NCBI GenBank assembly: GCA_949361645.1
Contig: OX442415.1
Span: 9,083,254 to 9,147,253 of the forward strand
Length of the DNA: 64,000 nucleotides
DNA from: Spongilla lacustris
Lineage: Eukaryota; Porifera; Demospongiae; Spongillida; Spongillidae
Reading direction: 5' to 3'
The notes beneath the pieces are model-generated. The model did not search any database, had not been told where the DNA came from, and saw only the letters and a program-made list of their open reading frames with translations. This document shows positions 23,727-34,794 of the stretch, piece after piece; the first letter of the stretch is position 1, and each line of letters starts with the position of its first letter. The position numbers and the translations under genes were made by a program.

Positions 23727-26700
23727 TTAGTGTGGCAGTTCAGCAACAGTGTATGTTGTGCCTTTGTCACTAGGAATAAGTATGCAGCGATTCATAAATC
23801 GCCGAGGGCTTATGATTATGTCACGTTGGTAAAATGATTTGTTCACCATATAAAGACCAGACTGAGGATCCTTTTCAGGTGTTTTAAAAGTCATCCAGGT
23901 AACATATGCCCACGTTTTAAGACACATCTTTGGTGGTAATCTTGTTTGGTAGTGTCCTTATGCTTGATTATTATTCTGAAAAAGAATCTGATGATCCCAA
24001 AATACGGATGTATCTCATCTGTACCACTTAATACAAACATTGATTTCACCACAGATGCTCTGTCTGTACTATTATAGTCTGATGAATAGGTCGTTCCATT
24101 AACTTAACATCTTCCAAATTTATCAATACAATGGCTCACATATACAACATCTACAAAAGAGCTGTATTTCATCATACAGATCATCTGTTACTTTCACATT
24201 ACGCTTGCTAGGATGCTTTAGTTGAATTGGCCAGTCATCATCAATGCCTTCTCCAGTATCAATTCTTCTATAGTAGTCAAATACTGCTTCAGTTGGTTCA
24301 ACAAGAGTATGATAAGCATGAAAATGGTCCATGACACTGTAGTGTGAATGGCACCTTACAGTGGGTGAGACAAGTTGTTTAGAGCTTTTGGAAATTATTT
24401 TTCATCCAATGAGAGATCTTGAGAAACAGCTGTAATATCAATCGAGAACTGCTGTATGAATCTGTTTATTATCTGGAGCTCAATATTTTTACTGTTATTT
24501 GGAACCTCAGAAAGTATTCCATTCATTCTTTCATATGCAAAGCACCAGTATACTTGGGGAGGCCCATAATCACTGATAAGATCTGGGATATGCAATTCAA
24601 AATGGTAATTTACTGACACTTCCCATTTGCCATACACAGAAGCATACATTTTGTGATGATCATTCAATTTTCTGTATAAAGTAGTGATGTCTTCACTATA
24701 ATATATTGGCTTGGCAATGAATTCTACAATTTCACAGAGAAGGCATATACTCTTATATGCATTAATTGACAAAAGTCCAGATAAACAAGGGCGGGCATAA
24801 TTAACGCAAAATTTTTCCATTGGTCAGCAGTCAAACTGGTAAGGTCAGTCTTGCCATTAATATTAGAAGGAATGCGTCCTATATCATAAGGCACCTTTAC
24901 TCTTTGAATGCGGCTATAAAACTGTGACAATTTTGCATTTAGTAGACTTGAAAGACACAATTTTGCTTCATTGTGCACTAATCCCAGTAATATGGTATGC
25001 ATTGGGTCAGTTATTGACATTCTTACTATATCAAAGTATGAAAGTCTTATGAGTTCACTGTAACGAACACCATTCTTTTTTTGTATATCAAGAGCTTCTG
25101 ATTTTGGTTTAGCTTGTTTATACTCCATACACTGAGCAAGTACTTGTTCTCTGCTTCTTGGAGGAGCCATGCTAGATGTCAAATAGCTCATATTCCCTGA
25201 TGCTCCCCGTGTCGATTGCTCCCTCTCTGCTTGAAACAAACATCTAGAGCACCCATAATCAGCTTTGTGGCCTAGAAATTGAGTGACTTTCTTCATTGCT
25301 GGCATGTCAGCAGAAATTCCAAGCAAAGCTGCTTTAATATTTCTACCATCAGGATGCAAAGGAAGACCATCCCACAAGAGAATCAAATCATCGACTAACG
25401 GCTTAAGGAAAGTGTTTATATTCCCTTTTGGCTCAGTTGGGCCTGGGATGACTCCCAACACCATTTTCCATTCTTCTTTAAACCTTTCCTCACGAGGTAA
25501 GTTTAATACTGTCATCATTATTGCAGATACTTTGTACTCTGATCTTTTAAACGGTTTAAACCAATCAACATTGAGCAACAGTGCAACGTTATTGGGATCA
25601 CTTAAGAAAGGCACAGATGGATTAAGCGGACTAGAAGAAAACTCCTTCCAAATAGTTGCATCATAAACGTCATGATACACATTTGAATCACTTGATACTT
25701 TCTTTTGTGAATAAAATAGTTTCACAAATTTGGCTTGTTGAAACATATTCCTTAACCATTGTGAGGGTGGAATAAAATAGTAGACTTTGTGTGGGCACCA
25801 CTTATGCTTTGCAAAGGCTAGCCTTTTATCATATCCAAGTTCCTCACCACATTTTTCCCCAAAGATTGTTGCAGTGCAAACTTTACACTTCTCTGCTTCA
25901 TTGAACCTGTACAAATAGTTACAAGAATCATTGGGACATACAACATATTCTTCCATCTTCAACTGCATCTGTGAAACTAAATTCCAAAATCTGTGAACAG
26001 TGGTAGGAAACACATTGTATAAGGGATGAGAGATAAGCTTCAAGAAGACTGCATGATATCAGGCAGCAGATTGACAAGATAGCGGATTGAGTCAGGTGGT
26101 GCTTCATGGCAATTTTAGCTAGAAGTGTACAAAACCACTTCAGCATTGATGGCTTGGCAATGTTTTGCTCTTTATCAAGATTAAGTTCTACACTATTTGG
26201 TTCTTCATTTCGGTCCTGAGTATCATCCTCATCACTTTCAGTTGATGTTGCCAAGTCAGTTTCACCCTTTTCTATAAGTATAAGCATGCAGTAAATACAT
26301 AATCGAAATTATTTCTATTTTACCAATGAATGTCGATTCTTCCACGGAACTATCATTTGTATCACAGCTACCACCATTATCTAAATGTAATGTAATGTAC
26401 ACATTCAGTTAATGATCTTAAAATTTCACTAGTCAATTAACTCACCACCATCAGTAGTTTCAAAACTATGAACCTCAAACTTGTCAAGCTCCAGGTCTAT
26501 ACAAATGGAAAATGATATAAATAATATAAAATTTATATAAAAACATTATAAACATAAACCTGATTCAGAGGAGTCTGTGTCATTCAGATGTGAGTTGTCA
26601 TTTTCTGCACAGTCTTTATTTTGAGGGTCATGCAAAATATAAATATAAGCTCAAGGAATATAGGAGTATAACTAACTCACCATACATAATATCACACTCA

Positions 26701-26955
26701 GCAGTAGAGTTTTCAGATCTATGCCTTTTTGGTGCACGATCTGCATGCATGGATGCATATGACCTGATCAAACTTATAGCCATGCAGCATTAAAATGATA
26801 CGGTTTTTGTATATCAACCAAGCACTATTATCGAGACAATTTTTCTTAATTAATTAAAATGTACAGGTACAATATACTATATACTGCAATACTATACATG
26901 TATATCAAAATTCTAAATACCTTACCTGTTTCGACACTATTGGAGATTGTAGATG
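23727..26955 (-). pseudogene. CACTA/EnSpm transposase, multi-exon, frameshifted
   Basis: The catalytic-region exon (to about 24830) reads LLLNVDWFKPF, TVLNLPREERF, LGVIPGPTEPKGNIN, KAALLGISADMPA, FLGHKADYGCSRC and SLTADQWKNF, the order found in animal EnSpm (Transposase_21) proteins. Near 24795 the frame shifts by one: LTADQWKNF ends in one frame and PCLSGLLSINAYKS continues in another (24395-24820, with HIPDLISDYGPP and ERMNGIL). Later segments at 24123-24332 and 23727-23927 (FMNRCILIPSDKGTTYTVAELPH, then stop) finish the C-terminus. Another break lies near 26040-26080. Upstream are small acidic exons, all phase 1: about 26204-26271, 26324-26380, 26446-26496, 26560-26604, 26681-26740 and possibly 26926-26955. 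They encode SDEDD, SSVEE and TDSSES-like sequence. Cys pairs CPNDSC and CKVC suggest a zinc ribbon near the start of the main exon. Confidence 0.85.
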
Positions 26956-27664
26956 CTCTGAGTGTGGCAAAACATGAACATATAGTTATGACTCGACTCA
27001 GTGTTCTACCGTATCTGTGCAGACTCACCGGTAACTGTCGAGGTCGATGATTCCGACTCCAATTGTGTATGCAAATCACAGTGAGGTTATTTTTTGAAGA
27101 GGCCAAACAACGATCGATGCCTTCTGATAGTTGTGTAGCAGTGCAATTTCCTTGTTTTACACTGTTGACAGTCACAATGGGCCGACATTTTTGCCGCCGA
27201 AAATGTACGGATAATTTTTCCAGCAAAATATTCTCGCAACGTCATATGACTGCAAAGACCAATCGAGATAAAGATTTAGAAGCTCTTCGTCATAAGGTTT
27301 CGGACCTAGAAGCGAGCATGGTCCGTGTGAATGATCGCTTGAATTGGATGAAATGGACGATAAACTAAAAGAAACGAGTGCCATGGATTCAGAACATGAA
27401 GGTACGTTAAATGTTGTAATGTGATACAGAAACGGCTTCTGTGGTTCTACTGTGAGGAGACTGCGACGGGTGTCGAAGTAGTAATGTATATGCGCGTGAT
27501 TTTGAACTGCTTACCAGCTTGTATCTCTCGAAGCCTTGAATATTTTCCTCATCCAGCCCCCCCTCCCCCCTTCCTCCCCCCCTTTCTCAGGAAATAGCGG
27601 TCCAACGTCTTCAAAAACAGTTGTTCCGTTGGTAGGCACCGTTTTTTTGGTCACGTGACATATC

Positions 27665-28240
27665 ATGAAAAATCAATTCACAGAAAATACTTCAGTAGTG
27701 TTTGAAGAGTATGTTGAACAACTGGACAGATCATTAAAAGAGACACCTTGGAGTGGTATAGATGATGATCTCAAAACCAGAATACTTCAATCAGTTGAGA
27801 GTCACCTTCAACTGTATAAGCTTCCAATGCCTTCTAAAGGTGACTTGAAGAAAAGAATCAAGGCATACTATGCAAGCCGGAGGAACACTACAATCATGAA
27901 CATGAATGATGAAAAAAGAAAGCAAAGACGTATGTCTTTGAAGCGAAATCGTCTTGCATATGTAAGTACTCATATTTGAATAGTCATGCACTAACCTACA
28001 ACTTCATCTGTCCAGGTTGCACATGATAAAGCAGTACAGGAAGCGATACAAAAGGGTGAACTTGATGCTGAAGCAATTAAGGCATTCAGGGATACTGTGA
28101 GAATTGATGCTGGTGCTGTTTCACCTGTTGTCAGTTCTGATGATGAGGAAGCTGCAGCCCAGAACAAAAAGAAACGTTTGGAGAACCTTGCAAGAGCTCG
28201 AGCTTCTCATCAGCAACAAAGTCAACATGTGGAGAACTAA
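27665..28240 (+). CDS. Second gene of the CACTA element (basic/acidic, coiled-coil-like protein)
   Basis: Exons 27665-27961 and 28016-28240 are joined across a 54-base intron (gtaagt...tccag, phase 0): NRLAY joins VAHDKAVQEAIQKGEL. The protein is about 174 residues. It has an N-terminal helical part (VEQLDRSLKETPWSGIDDDLK), a basic middle (KKRIKAYYASRR, DEKRKQRRMSLKRNR) and an Ala/Glu/Lys-rich helical end (QNKKKRLENLARARASHQQQ), then TAA. It lies inside the element, divergent from the transposase. A 5' exon with coiled-coil character (about 27240-27400, EALRHKVSDLEASM) may precede it, but its frame is broken. The role is inferred: CACTA elements often carry a second DNA-binding or accessory protein. 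I do not recognise a named domain. Confidence 0.6.
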
Positions 28241-28676
28241 GTTTTTTTTTATTATTCTGCTTATCCTTTTTATCTTTCCATTTTTCATGTATGGTGATTA
28301 TTTTTTATGATCCACAGTATTCATTTTATATTTTTCATGATACATGACAAATCATTTGAACAATCATGAAAAATGATTATGATATGATTAATCATGTGAT
28401 TTCACATGCTGAATCATATGAAAAATCGGGCACAAATCTTTGATTACTCATTTGAAATTTGAAGTGATTCTCGGTAAAAATCATGTATTAAATCCAATTG
28501 TGATTTGTCAGTGATTCTTCATTTCGAATTACTATCAGATCATCCGATGATTTTGTGTGTGATTTCCACAGCAAAATCACTTGATATATCATAAGTATGA
28601 TTCGCGAGGTTTTTTTGTTGTGAGCGCTGTAAGCTCCCCAATCGGGGTCGGGGGCTGAGCTTTACGCTTCAAATCC

Positions 28677-29293
28677 TAGTCTCGTATCCAGACCCTGATT
28701 CCCACAGCTGCGGATGGATTACAGCACCGCTACGTGGAAAGAGGGTCTGGTGAACTGCTGTACTCAATTTTGTCCTGCAATTATTATTCCAACGTCGGGA
28801 GGAATGCAGTGACGTTTTATGAATATGTTTAGCGTCAACACGAATGCAATTAGTTAATCGAATAATTAATTAACACAACTGACAGAGGAGAAGGACCAAA
28901 CGTTTCCAAACAACGCTTCGCTCGTTGTCCTTCCTCCACCGCGCATCAAATGCCCAAGGCAGAAACGGCTTAACAAAGTGACTCCCATGCCAGTTGCAAG
29001 ACATACGAAGACATCCCGATCCAGTAGTACGTCTACGATGATTAGAAAGTGTTTGTCGTATGTGTAAAACAACCCTTACGTTCACCCGCTCACTTTATCG
29101 TTCGCCATCACCATCGCAATTACCAATAACTCCCAATAATAACTAAGGTATGCAATTACTCCATACCTCGAATCTGATTGGTTCCCCAACATTCTGGTGA
29201 CCGTGGACAGAATTGAGTACCAGACCCTCTTTCCACGTAGCGGTGATGTAATCCACCCGCAGCTGTGGGAATCAGGGTCTGGGCACGAGACTA
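28677..29293 (-). mobile_element. TAGTCTCG-family Mutator-like element with perfect 9-base TSD
   Basis: 617 bases, ends TAGTCTCGTATCCAGACCC and GTCTGGGCACGAGACTA. TTCAAATCC is repeated exactly at 28668-28676 and 29294-29302. It sits inside the 23134-29627 element. Same family as the cluster at 17720-20289. Confidence 0.92.
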
Positions 29294-29759
29294 TTCAAAT
29301 CCCGCTAAAAATTAGTCGGCCGCCGTGCGAATACATGCATATAGCGAAGCGGTCTATGACCGGTTTATGGTTTATGCTATATTGAAGCGCGTGCGTTACT
29401 TATAACGCACGCGCATCTATAAACCATTATTAGAATAATTCGCGGAAGTCATGCATGCTCACATAATTTAATGTAATTAAATGGCTGTACTACCTAAAAT
29501 CTTGGGGGGCTGAATGATACGTCCGCCCCCCCCCCCCCCCCCCCCCCCTTCTATGGCAAAAGTGGTGGGGGGCAAAAGCCCCCCAGGCCCCCCCCCCCCC
29601 CACCCTCTCCCGTCTCCGCCGCCTATGTTTTGGCAGCATTCCAGACTGCAATAATTTATCACACCCTGCCATTTTTTATCCCACCCCATGCTGCACATGC
29701 GTATAACACAAGCCACTGACGTCAGTCTGTGCATAATGCGCTATAGCCTAGTAGATCTT

Positions 29760-31283
29760 GCGAAGGCAATGAAGACACTTTCACCTGGTATAGGCTGTAC
29801 TGAAGGTACATTCAGAACACGGCAGAACGGCATAAGATTGCTTTGGCTTGCCATGTGCATCCCATCTCTGGGCATCTTGCATGGTGTCAAGTAGACAATT
29901 GCACGAGTTAAAGAAAGATTTATGTGGATGGGTGTAGTTGAAGATGTGAAGAGGATGGTGATTTAATACAATTTATTGCAATTGTTATGAATTCTGTGAC
30001 GGGTGCAGATTTCTACATGCGATATGTGCCAAAGGGTAAATTCAAAGTTTAACACTGCTACACTGACCTGAGCTTCATCCAGTACCAGTGCGGTCACCCT
30101 GGTTCCATGTGGGAATCGACTTTGTTGGTCCGATATCTCCCATGTCCTCAAAGGGTAATCGTTATATTTTGACACTATCTGACTATTTCACCAAGTGGGT
30201 GGAAGCTGTGCCTTTGCCAACCAAGGAGGCAAATGGAGTTGCTCAGGCTCTTATGAAAGTACAAGGTGGTTTGGACATTTGTGCATATGCCATGTACAAA
30301 AGTAGAGTGAACTTTATCATCCTAAGATATTCATGCATGTTTATGGTGCCATGCTTACACCTTTACAGATCTTTCTGCATATGGGATTTCCTACTTTACT
30401 AACTAACTTCTGATCATGGGGGAGGGGGGGGGGGGAGTTCAAAAGTGATCTTGATAAAGAAATGATGAAGATCCTATAGGAATATACGACACCACTTTAC
30501 TACAGCATATCACCCACAGGTATGTACACATCATGGGTGTTCCCAGGGGAGGCAGGACCCCCCCCCCCCCCCTCCCCCTCCCCTGTTTGGGACTCAATTG
30601 TACCTTCTCCTCGTAATAAAAGTCCTGCATGTACACCAAATACAGAGTGGTGCTGAATGTCGTAATAAATCAAATCGGTAGCGTGGACTATAGCAAACAT
30701 TATTCGTACAACTCTTAGCCTGATCTATGGTCCTGCTCCAGGCCCTCTCTCTAGACAACTCATATATATCAGTTCATTACATTCTGTACTATGCTGCGTA
30801 CTGGTCCATGATATATAATATAAAATATATATATATAACCACAACATAATAGCGCCACAGTTTATAGCTATACACCGCTGAAGTTAATATTGAAAAGACT
30901 GGCGCGTAGCTGAGATGTGATTTTTTTGGGGGGGTACCCATTCACAAACTGATGCTAATATTATATTATGAGCATGTAGATACTATAAAGTGGCTAATTT
31001 CTCATCTCCATACATTTTGAACTAGGCTAATGGACTAGATGAAAGATGGAACCAAACATTTAAGACAATGGTTGTGAAGTATGCTGATTCAAACAAAGAC
31101 TGTTGGGATGAATACCTTGATTCCTGCGTTTTTGCGTACAACACCAGTTCTCATGAGTCAAATTCACCATTTGAGTTATGTTTGGCCGGAAAGCCATCAT
31201 CCCGATAGAATTATCATACCTCAAAGCAGGAAGTGAGCTGTGGGGAGAATATTTGACACTATCAAATGAGGAACATGATGTAA
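29760..31283 (+). pseudogene. DDE integrase, H2C2-like plus catalytic core (Ginger/GIN type), broken
   Basis: Readable segments in order: SLGILHGVK, then a TAG stop (29892-29894), IARVKERFMWMGVVEDVK, an intron ending near 30009, and STCDMCQRVNSKFNTAT with a zinc-type CxxC. A frameshift near 30075 follows, then HPVPVRSPWFHVGIDFVGPI and YILTLSDYFTKWVEAVPLPT. Near 30400 LLTSDHGGEF is followed by TTAYHPQ. An intron of about 500 bases ends at 31022, then NGLDERWNQTFK and WDEYLDSCVFAYNTSSHES. A one-base deletion follows in PFEL-MFGRKAIIPIELSYL near 31176. The Asp of GIDFVGP, the Asp of TSDHGGEF and the Glu of GLDERWNQ are the catalytic triad positions. Such intron-bearing integrases belong to Ginger transposons and domesticated relatives (GIN1, KRBA2-like). 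Stops and frameshifts make this copy inactive. Confidence 0.82.
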
Positions 31284-31419
31284 GTGTAATACATTGTATC
31301 CTTAACATTATTCTACCCTTAGTAGGAATCAATTAGACAGTATATTAGTGCATTTTGTTTCCATAACTTGCCTTGTGTACATGTACACAAAATCATTATT
31401 TTATTATCTTAATTTTATC

Positions 31420-31916
31420 AGGCAGGAGTACGCAGTGATTTGAACAACCATCAATTAATTGAAGATTGTTGCAAAAGGGTAAACAGAAAGAGACGTATGA
31501 CAGAAAACACGCTAGACCTCATCAATATCAGGTAATGGTAAATGTTTTTTTTAATTAATAGTTGTATATCATTCCCTGGCAGGTAGGGACAGTAGTGCTC
31601 AGAAAGGACTTCCGGTGGAAGAAGCGTAGAGGAGGGAAAATGGATGCTAAATGGCTTGGCCCATTGCTCAGTTGTGTCATGTGAGCTACGAAAGGGGTTT
31701 TACACTCTAGCAAGTTTAGATGGCAGGAAAATTGTGACAAAACGTATTAATGGAGCACACTTGAAAGTGTATAAAAGATCATCACTGGATCCATCTCCAT
31801 CAGTCTCCACATCCCAATCCCTGATTGGAGTCATCAAAATCACTTTTGCCCCAGCCATCATCTCCAACTTCACCAACCAGCCCAAAGCACTACCACCCCC
31901 ATATACTGCATGCTGA
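31420..31916 (+). pseudogene. Integrase C-terminal GPY/F module, frameshifted
   Basis: After an acceptor at about 31421 the frame reaches YDRKHARPHQYQ, splices (31530-31582) to VGTVVLRKDFRWKKRRGG, KMDAKWLGPLL, then shifts frame to ELRKGFYTLASLDGRK and VTKRINGAHLKVY. WLGP plus the following beta-rich segment is the GPY/F module that ends Ty3/gypsy and Ginger integrases. At least two single-base frame changes are present. It continues the integrase to its left. Confidence 0.8.
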
Positions 31917-32154
31917 TTCCTGTGACATGAAGACTATGGTAAATTATTTGCCAACCACAGAGTATAGGGCTCTTTTAAGAGATCAGCTTCATTGTAGTCA
32001 TCTCTTGCGCATGTGGAGAACTGGAGCTCATATGTTGGCGTACACAGCAAATGGAGATGAAGATTTTGTTGTAAGTGTAGTACTTATTTATTGAGTACAT
32101 GTTGCATTTATATTTTTAATCTGATCACTTTAGCCAACAACATGGAACTTGAAA

Positions 32155-33280
32155 CCTGGAGAGTATGCTTTAAGTAAGGACCTAAATGTTGCACTGTGGC
32201 AGGCGTCTAGGAATTACAACAAGGAGTGTAGTACATTGCAAAAGATTTGTGGAGGTGATTTTCTAATAGTAAATGAAGAACTTCAGTCACTTTGATCAAT
32301 TCAAGTAAAATGTGGTACCTGCCAACCATAGTATGGTTCCAGTGCTTGAGTTACTGGAGTATATTATTGGTGTATAGTGAGGGGTGCAGTGAGCATGAAT
32401 AGCGTAGAGCTATATGGAAAAGCATATGTGAAGATGACTCCAGAAGAATTGGATGATTTCTGCCAGTGGATATACATGAATGAGAGAATCAAATTTCCTT
32501 GGTAAGAAACTTAACTTTTTATTTCGTATGTACAGCCTTTATTATGTTACGAATTTTAATAGTAGTGCCAGAAGAAAAATCTCATAAGGAGTTCAAAACA
32601 ACAGATATACGTATTAGCCAGTTCCGATTACTAATAAAATTGTCTTTTATTCATTAGATTGCAAAAAATCCAGCAAAGGAAGTGTGGCCCCCCAGAAAGC
32701 ATTGTGCCTGAGATGCAAAAATGCTCAAATTCAAAGAAGGAAAAAAGCTCCAAAAAAGTGGAAGTTAATGAGGAATGGGTTACAGTAGGAACCATTGGGC
32801 TCTACATAAAAGACAAAACAACAATTCTTTCAGAAAAAGGATTGTTGGATGATAGAATCATAAATGCAGCTCAAGTGTTGTTAAAATTGCATTCTTCTAC
32901 TCCAGGACTGCAGTATACTTCTTTGGGATCAAATCTAAACCTTTGATGTTATAAAAGATCGGTTTGTGCAAATACTGCATAATGGGGCGAACCACTGGGT
33001 GACAGTCTCTACTTTAGATGCCAAACCATCACATATTAATATATATGACAGCATGTCTTGTTCTATCTCTGATCACCCATCTATTGCAGATCAAATCTGT
33101 GCTCTGATGCACAGCCAGCAATCAACCTGCAATCACAGTCCATCATGCCAATGTGTATAAGGAGATGAATGGGCATGACTGTGGTGTATATGCCATTGCC
33201 TAGCCTGTGCTATGGTAGGGCAAAGATGAGGCAGCATCTAGTAGAATGCTTGGAAGGTCAAAAGATGATTCCTTTTCCCA
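32155..33280 (+). pseudogene. Ulp1 (C48-like) cysteine protease domain, broken
   Basis: The linker exons at 32155-32500 are not recognised. The protease part begins near 32780 with GLYIKDKTTILSEKGLLDD and INAAQVLLKL. A frameshift at about 32945 leads to FDVIKDRFVQILHNGANHWV, where His of NHW is the catalytic His. YDS (Asp) follows. After another frame change near 33150 comes NGHDCGVYAIA, with the catalytic Cys, directly followed by TAG. All three catalytic residues are recognisable, but no single frame joins them. The order integrase, GPY/F, Ulp1, PHD indicates one original protein. Confidence 0.75.
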
Positions 33281-33334
33281 GTGCTTATGAGAAGTCTGAA
33301 GTTTGTGAATGATGAGGATTTTTACATATATTGC

Positions 33335-33472
33335 TATTGCAGATGACCAGAGTCATCAGCACTTGTGATACAGTGTGATGGATGTAGTGAGTGGTATCAT
33401 AAGGAGTGTGAACAATCCATCCCACAAAGAGCACTGAAAGTTGAAAGTCATATTTGGTATTGCAAGGAGTAA
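33335..33472 (+). pseudogene. C-terminal PHD finger remnant of the integrase gene
   Basis: The frame reads CYCR, a TGA stop, then PESSALVIQCDGCSEWYHKE, CEQSIP, and HIWYCKE followed by TAA at 33470-33472. The CxC, CDGC, H-x2-C and WYC spacing is that of a PHD zinc finger. It is the last exon before the assembly gap. Chromatin-reading PHD fingers at the C-terminus are known in some Ginger-type transposases. Confidence 0.75.
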
Positions 33473-33536
33473 AGACATTCATTGACATAATGTTTTATTT
33501 TCTTCATGAGTGTAGCTTGCTTTTAAAGTCAATACT

Positions 33537-33736
33537 NNNNNNNNNNNNNNNNNNNNNNNNNNNNNNNNNNNNNNNNNNNNNNNNNNNNNNNNNNNNNNNN
33601 NNNNNNNNNNNNNNNNNNNNNNNNNNNNNNNNNNNNNNNNNNNNNNNNNNNNNNNNNNNNNNNNNNNNNNNNNNNNNNNNNNNNNNNNNNNNNNNNNNNN
33701 NNNNNNNNNNNNNNNNNNNNNNNNNNNNNNNNNNNN
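33537..33736. other. Assembly gap (200 N)
   Basis: Exactly 200 N, so probably a placeholder of unknown true size. Confidence 1.
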
Positions 33737-33955
33737 AGTTTTGTTTAGTCTCGAGATTCCGGTTATGCCCTCACCGGTTTAATAGTAGTTCTGGCTCGAT
33801 GATATTTAATCAGGGATATTTAATAGTATAGTGCCCAAACCGGGTACGGGCCACAATTTCACTAGGTTAATTACAACTAATTGGTGTAGTGCCCAGACCG
33901 TACACATTTGATTACGATGTCTTTCCAAAACCATAATGAAATTTTTAAAAATCAT
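33737..33955. other. No gene recognised
   Basis: Short sequence between the gap and the retrotransposon tail. TAGTGCCCARACCG occurs twice (about 33829 and 33887), suggesting a small repeat. Confidence 0.4.
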
Positions 33956-33969
33956 TCTAATGCAGCAGT

Positions 33970-34342
33970 AAGATAAATAAATAAATACACCTTATTATTA
34001 CTACTGGTCTGGGACAAAACATCTCATTCTGGAGAGGATGGCTACAGCGTTGGCTCTAACTAAGCAGAGGTTCAGCCTGCCATATAGCTCAGCTAGGACC
34101 ACAGCCTTAGCCCTGTTGGAGCTGGTCGCAAGGCGAGAGGCCAGATGGGCCAAAGACTCCATTGCTTTTGTCTTCCAAGCACCATATGCCTCAACCACCA
34201 TGGGGACACAAACCCACCCTAGCTCCTTGCATTTGGCATCGTTTTCTTCATGCTGTCGCGATCGGTCGTGCGTTCTTGATTGGAATCGCATTCTTTTCGC
34301 AGGAGAAACGATGGAATCGTCCCGATATTCTGCACTCTTCAT
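33970..34342 (-). pseudogene. 3' end of a non-LTR retrotransposon (end of reverse transcriptase ORF)
   Basis: The frame at 34342-34001 reads DDSIVSPAKRMRFQSRTHDR, NDAKCKELGWVCVPMVVEAY, ESLAHLASRLATSS, AVVLAELYGRLNLCLVRANA and ends at a stop. This pattern (CxELGW.C.P, LASRLA, LYGRLN..LVRA..AIL) is the usual C-terminal tail of non-LTR retrotransposon polyproteins of marine invertebrates. Past the stop, the minus strand has an (ATTT)n-like tail (33973-33987), typical of a LINE 3' end. The copy is 5' truncated: no reverse transcriptase motifs are present. Confidence 0.75.
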
Positions 34343-34794
34343 ATACTACTAGTAAAGAGCGAAGTATGACTTAATCCTAATTCTAAACAATCCAGTCGTT
34401 TTGTTCGGGGAAGGATGCTTAAATATATGTGATTTGCTAACACAACCATCGATATATGCCATGTAGCCTCGAGACGTTTTGACTACTGAAGCGAGAATGC
34501 CAAAGCTATTGGTGTGATTTTCATTTCTTAAAAGTGTTCCTATCCCGAGTTAGAGTCGTCATGAACAACAGCAAGAACAAGAAATTCGTGGGACTGGGTA
34601 CGAGTTTCTAAAAGTGTTTCAACCACGCAGTTTTGTGACTTCAAACAAACACGAAACTGCTCATTGATAATTGCCTTGTTGTATGATAACGACAACAAGG
34701 TAAGGCATCCGCTGTCAGGAGTCCCGTTAGAATCGGGTCGCTATTTTTAATGACTTCATAATCGGGGTCAAATCCTATACATGTAACAGTATGC
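34343..34794. other. Upstream region of the PUS7 copy, no gene recognised
   Basis: The words GACTGGGTACGAG (34594) and GGCTGGGTACGAG (63659) occur upstream of both PUS7 first exons, so part of this flank was probably duplicated with the gene. Confidence 0.45.

Larger units (their letters stand above)
23257..28622. mobile_element. CACTA/EnSpm element, 5.4 kb, autonomous type but decayed
   Basis: The left end is CACAGCAAAAAAAGGGCGCA (from 23257). The right end, read inward from 28622, is CACAACAAAAAAACCTCGCG. Both subterminal regions (23270-23600 and 28300-28600) are crowded with CAAATCA/TGATTTG words, as expected for CACTA subterminal transposase-binding repeats. AGCGC lies at 23251-23255 and 28623-28627, a likely target duplication with one extra base on the left. 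It holds a transposase gene (minus) and a divergent second gene (plus). Confidence 0.82.
23134..29627. mobile_element. TIR element of uncertain superfamily that hosts a CACTA element
   Basis: CATAGGCGGCGGA (23134-23146) is exactly inverted at 29615-29627. TTTTG flanks both ends (23129-23133 and 29628-29632). Long G or C runs lie just inside each end (23185-23219 and 29526-29548), as in the hAT-like elements here. Removing the CACTA element (23257-28622) and the Mutator-like copy (28677-29293) leaves about 0.5 kb, so the host element was short and non-autonomous. Confidence 0.65.

Noticed and set aside
25283..25666. 127-residue plus-strand frame
   Set aside because: Antisense shadow of the CACTA transposase exon, which has the conserved motifs.
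34038..34352. Plus-strand frames of about 100 residues
   Set aside because: Antisense to the non-LTR retrotransposon tail, whose minus-strand frame has the recognisable motifs.
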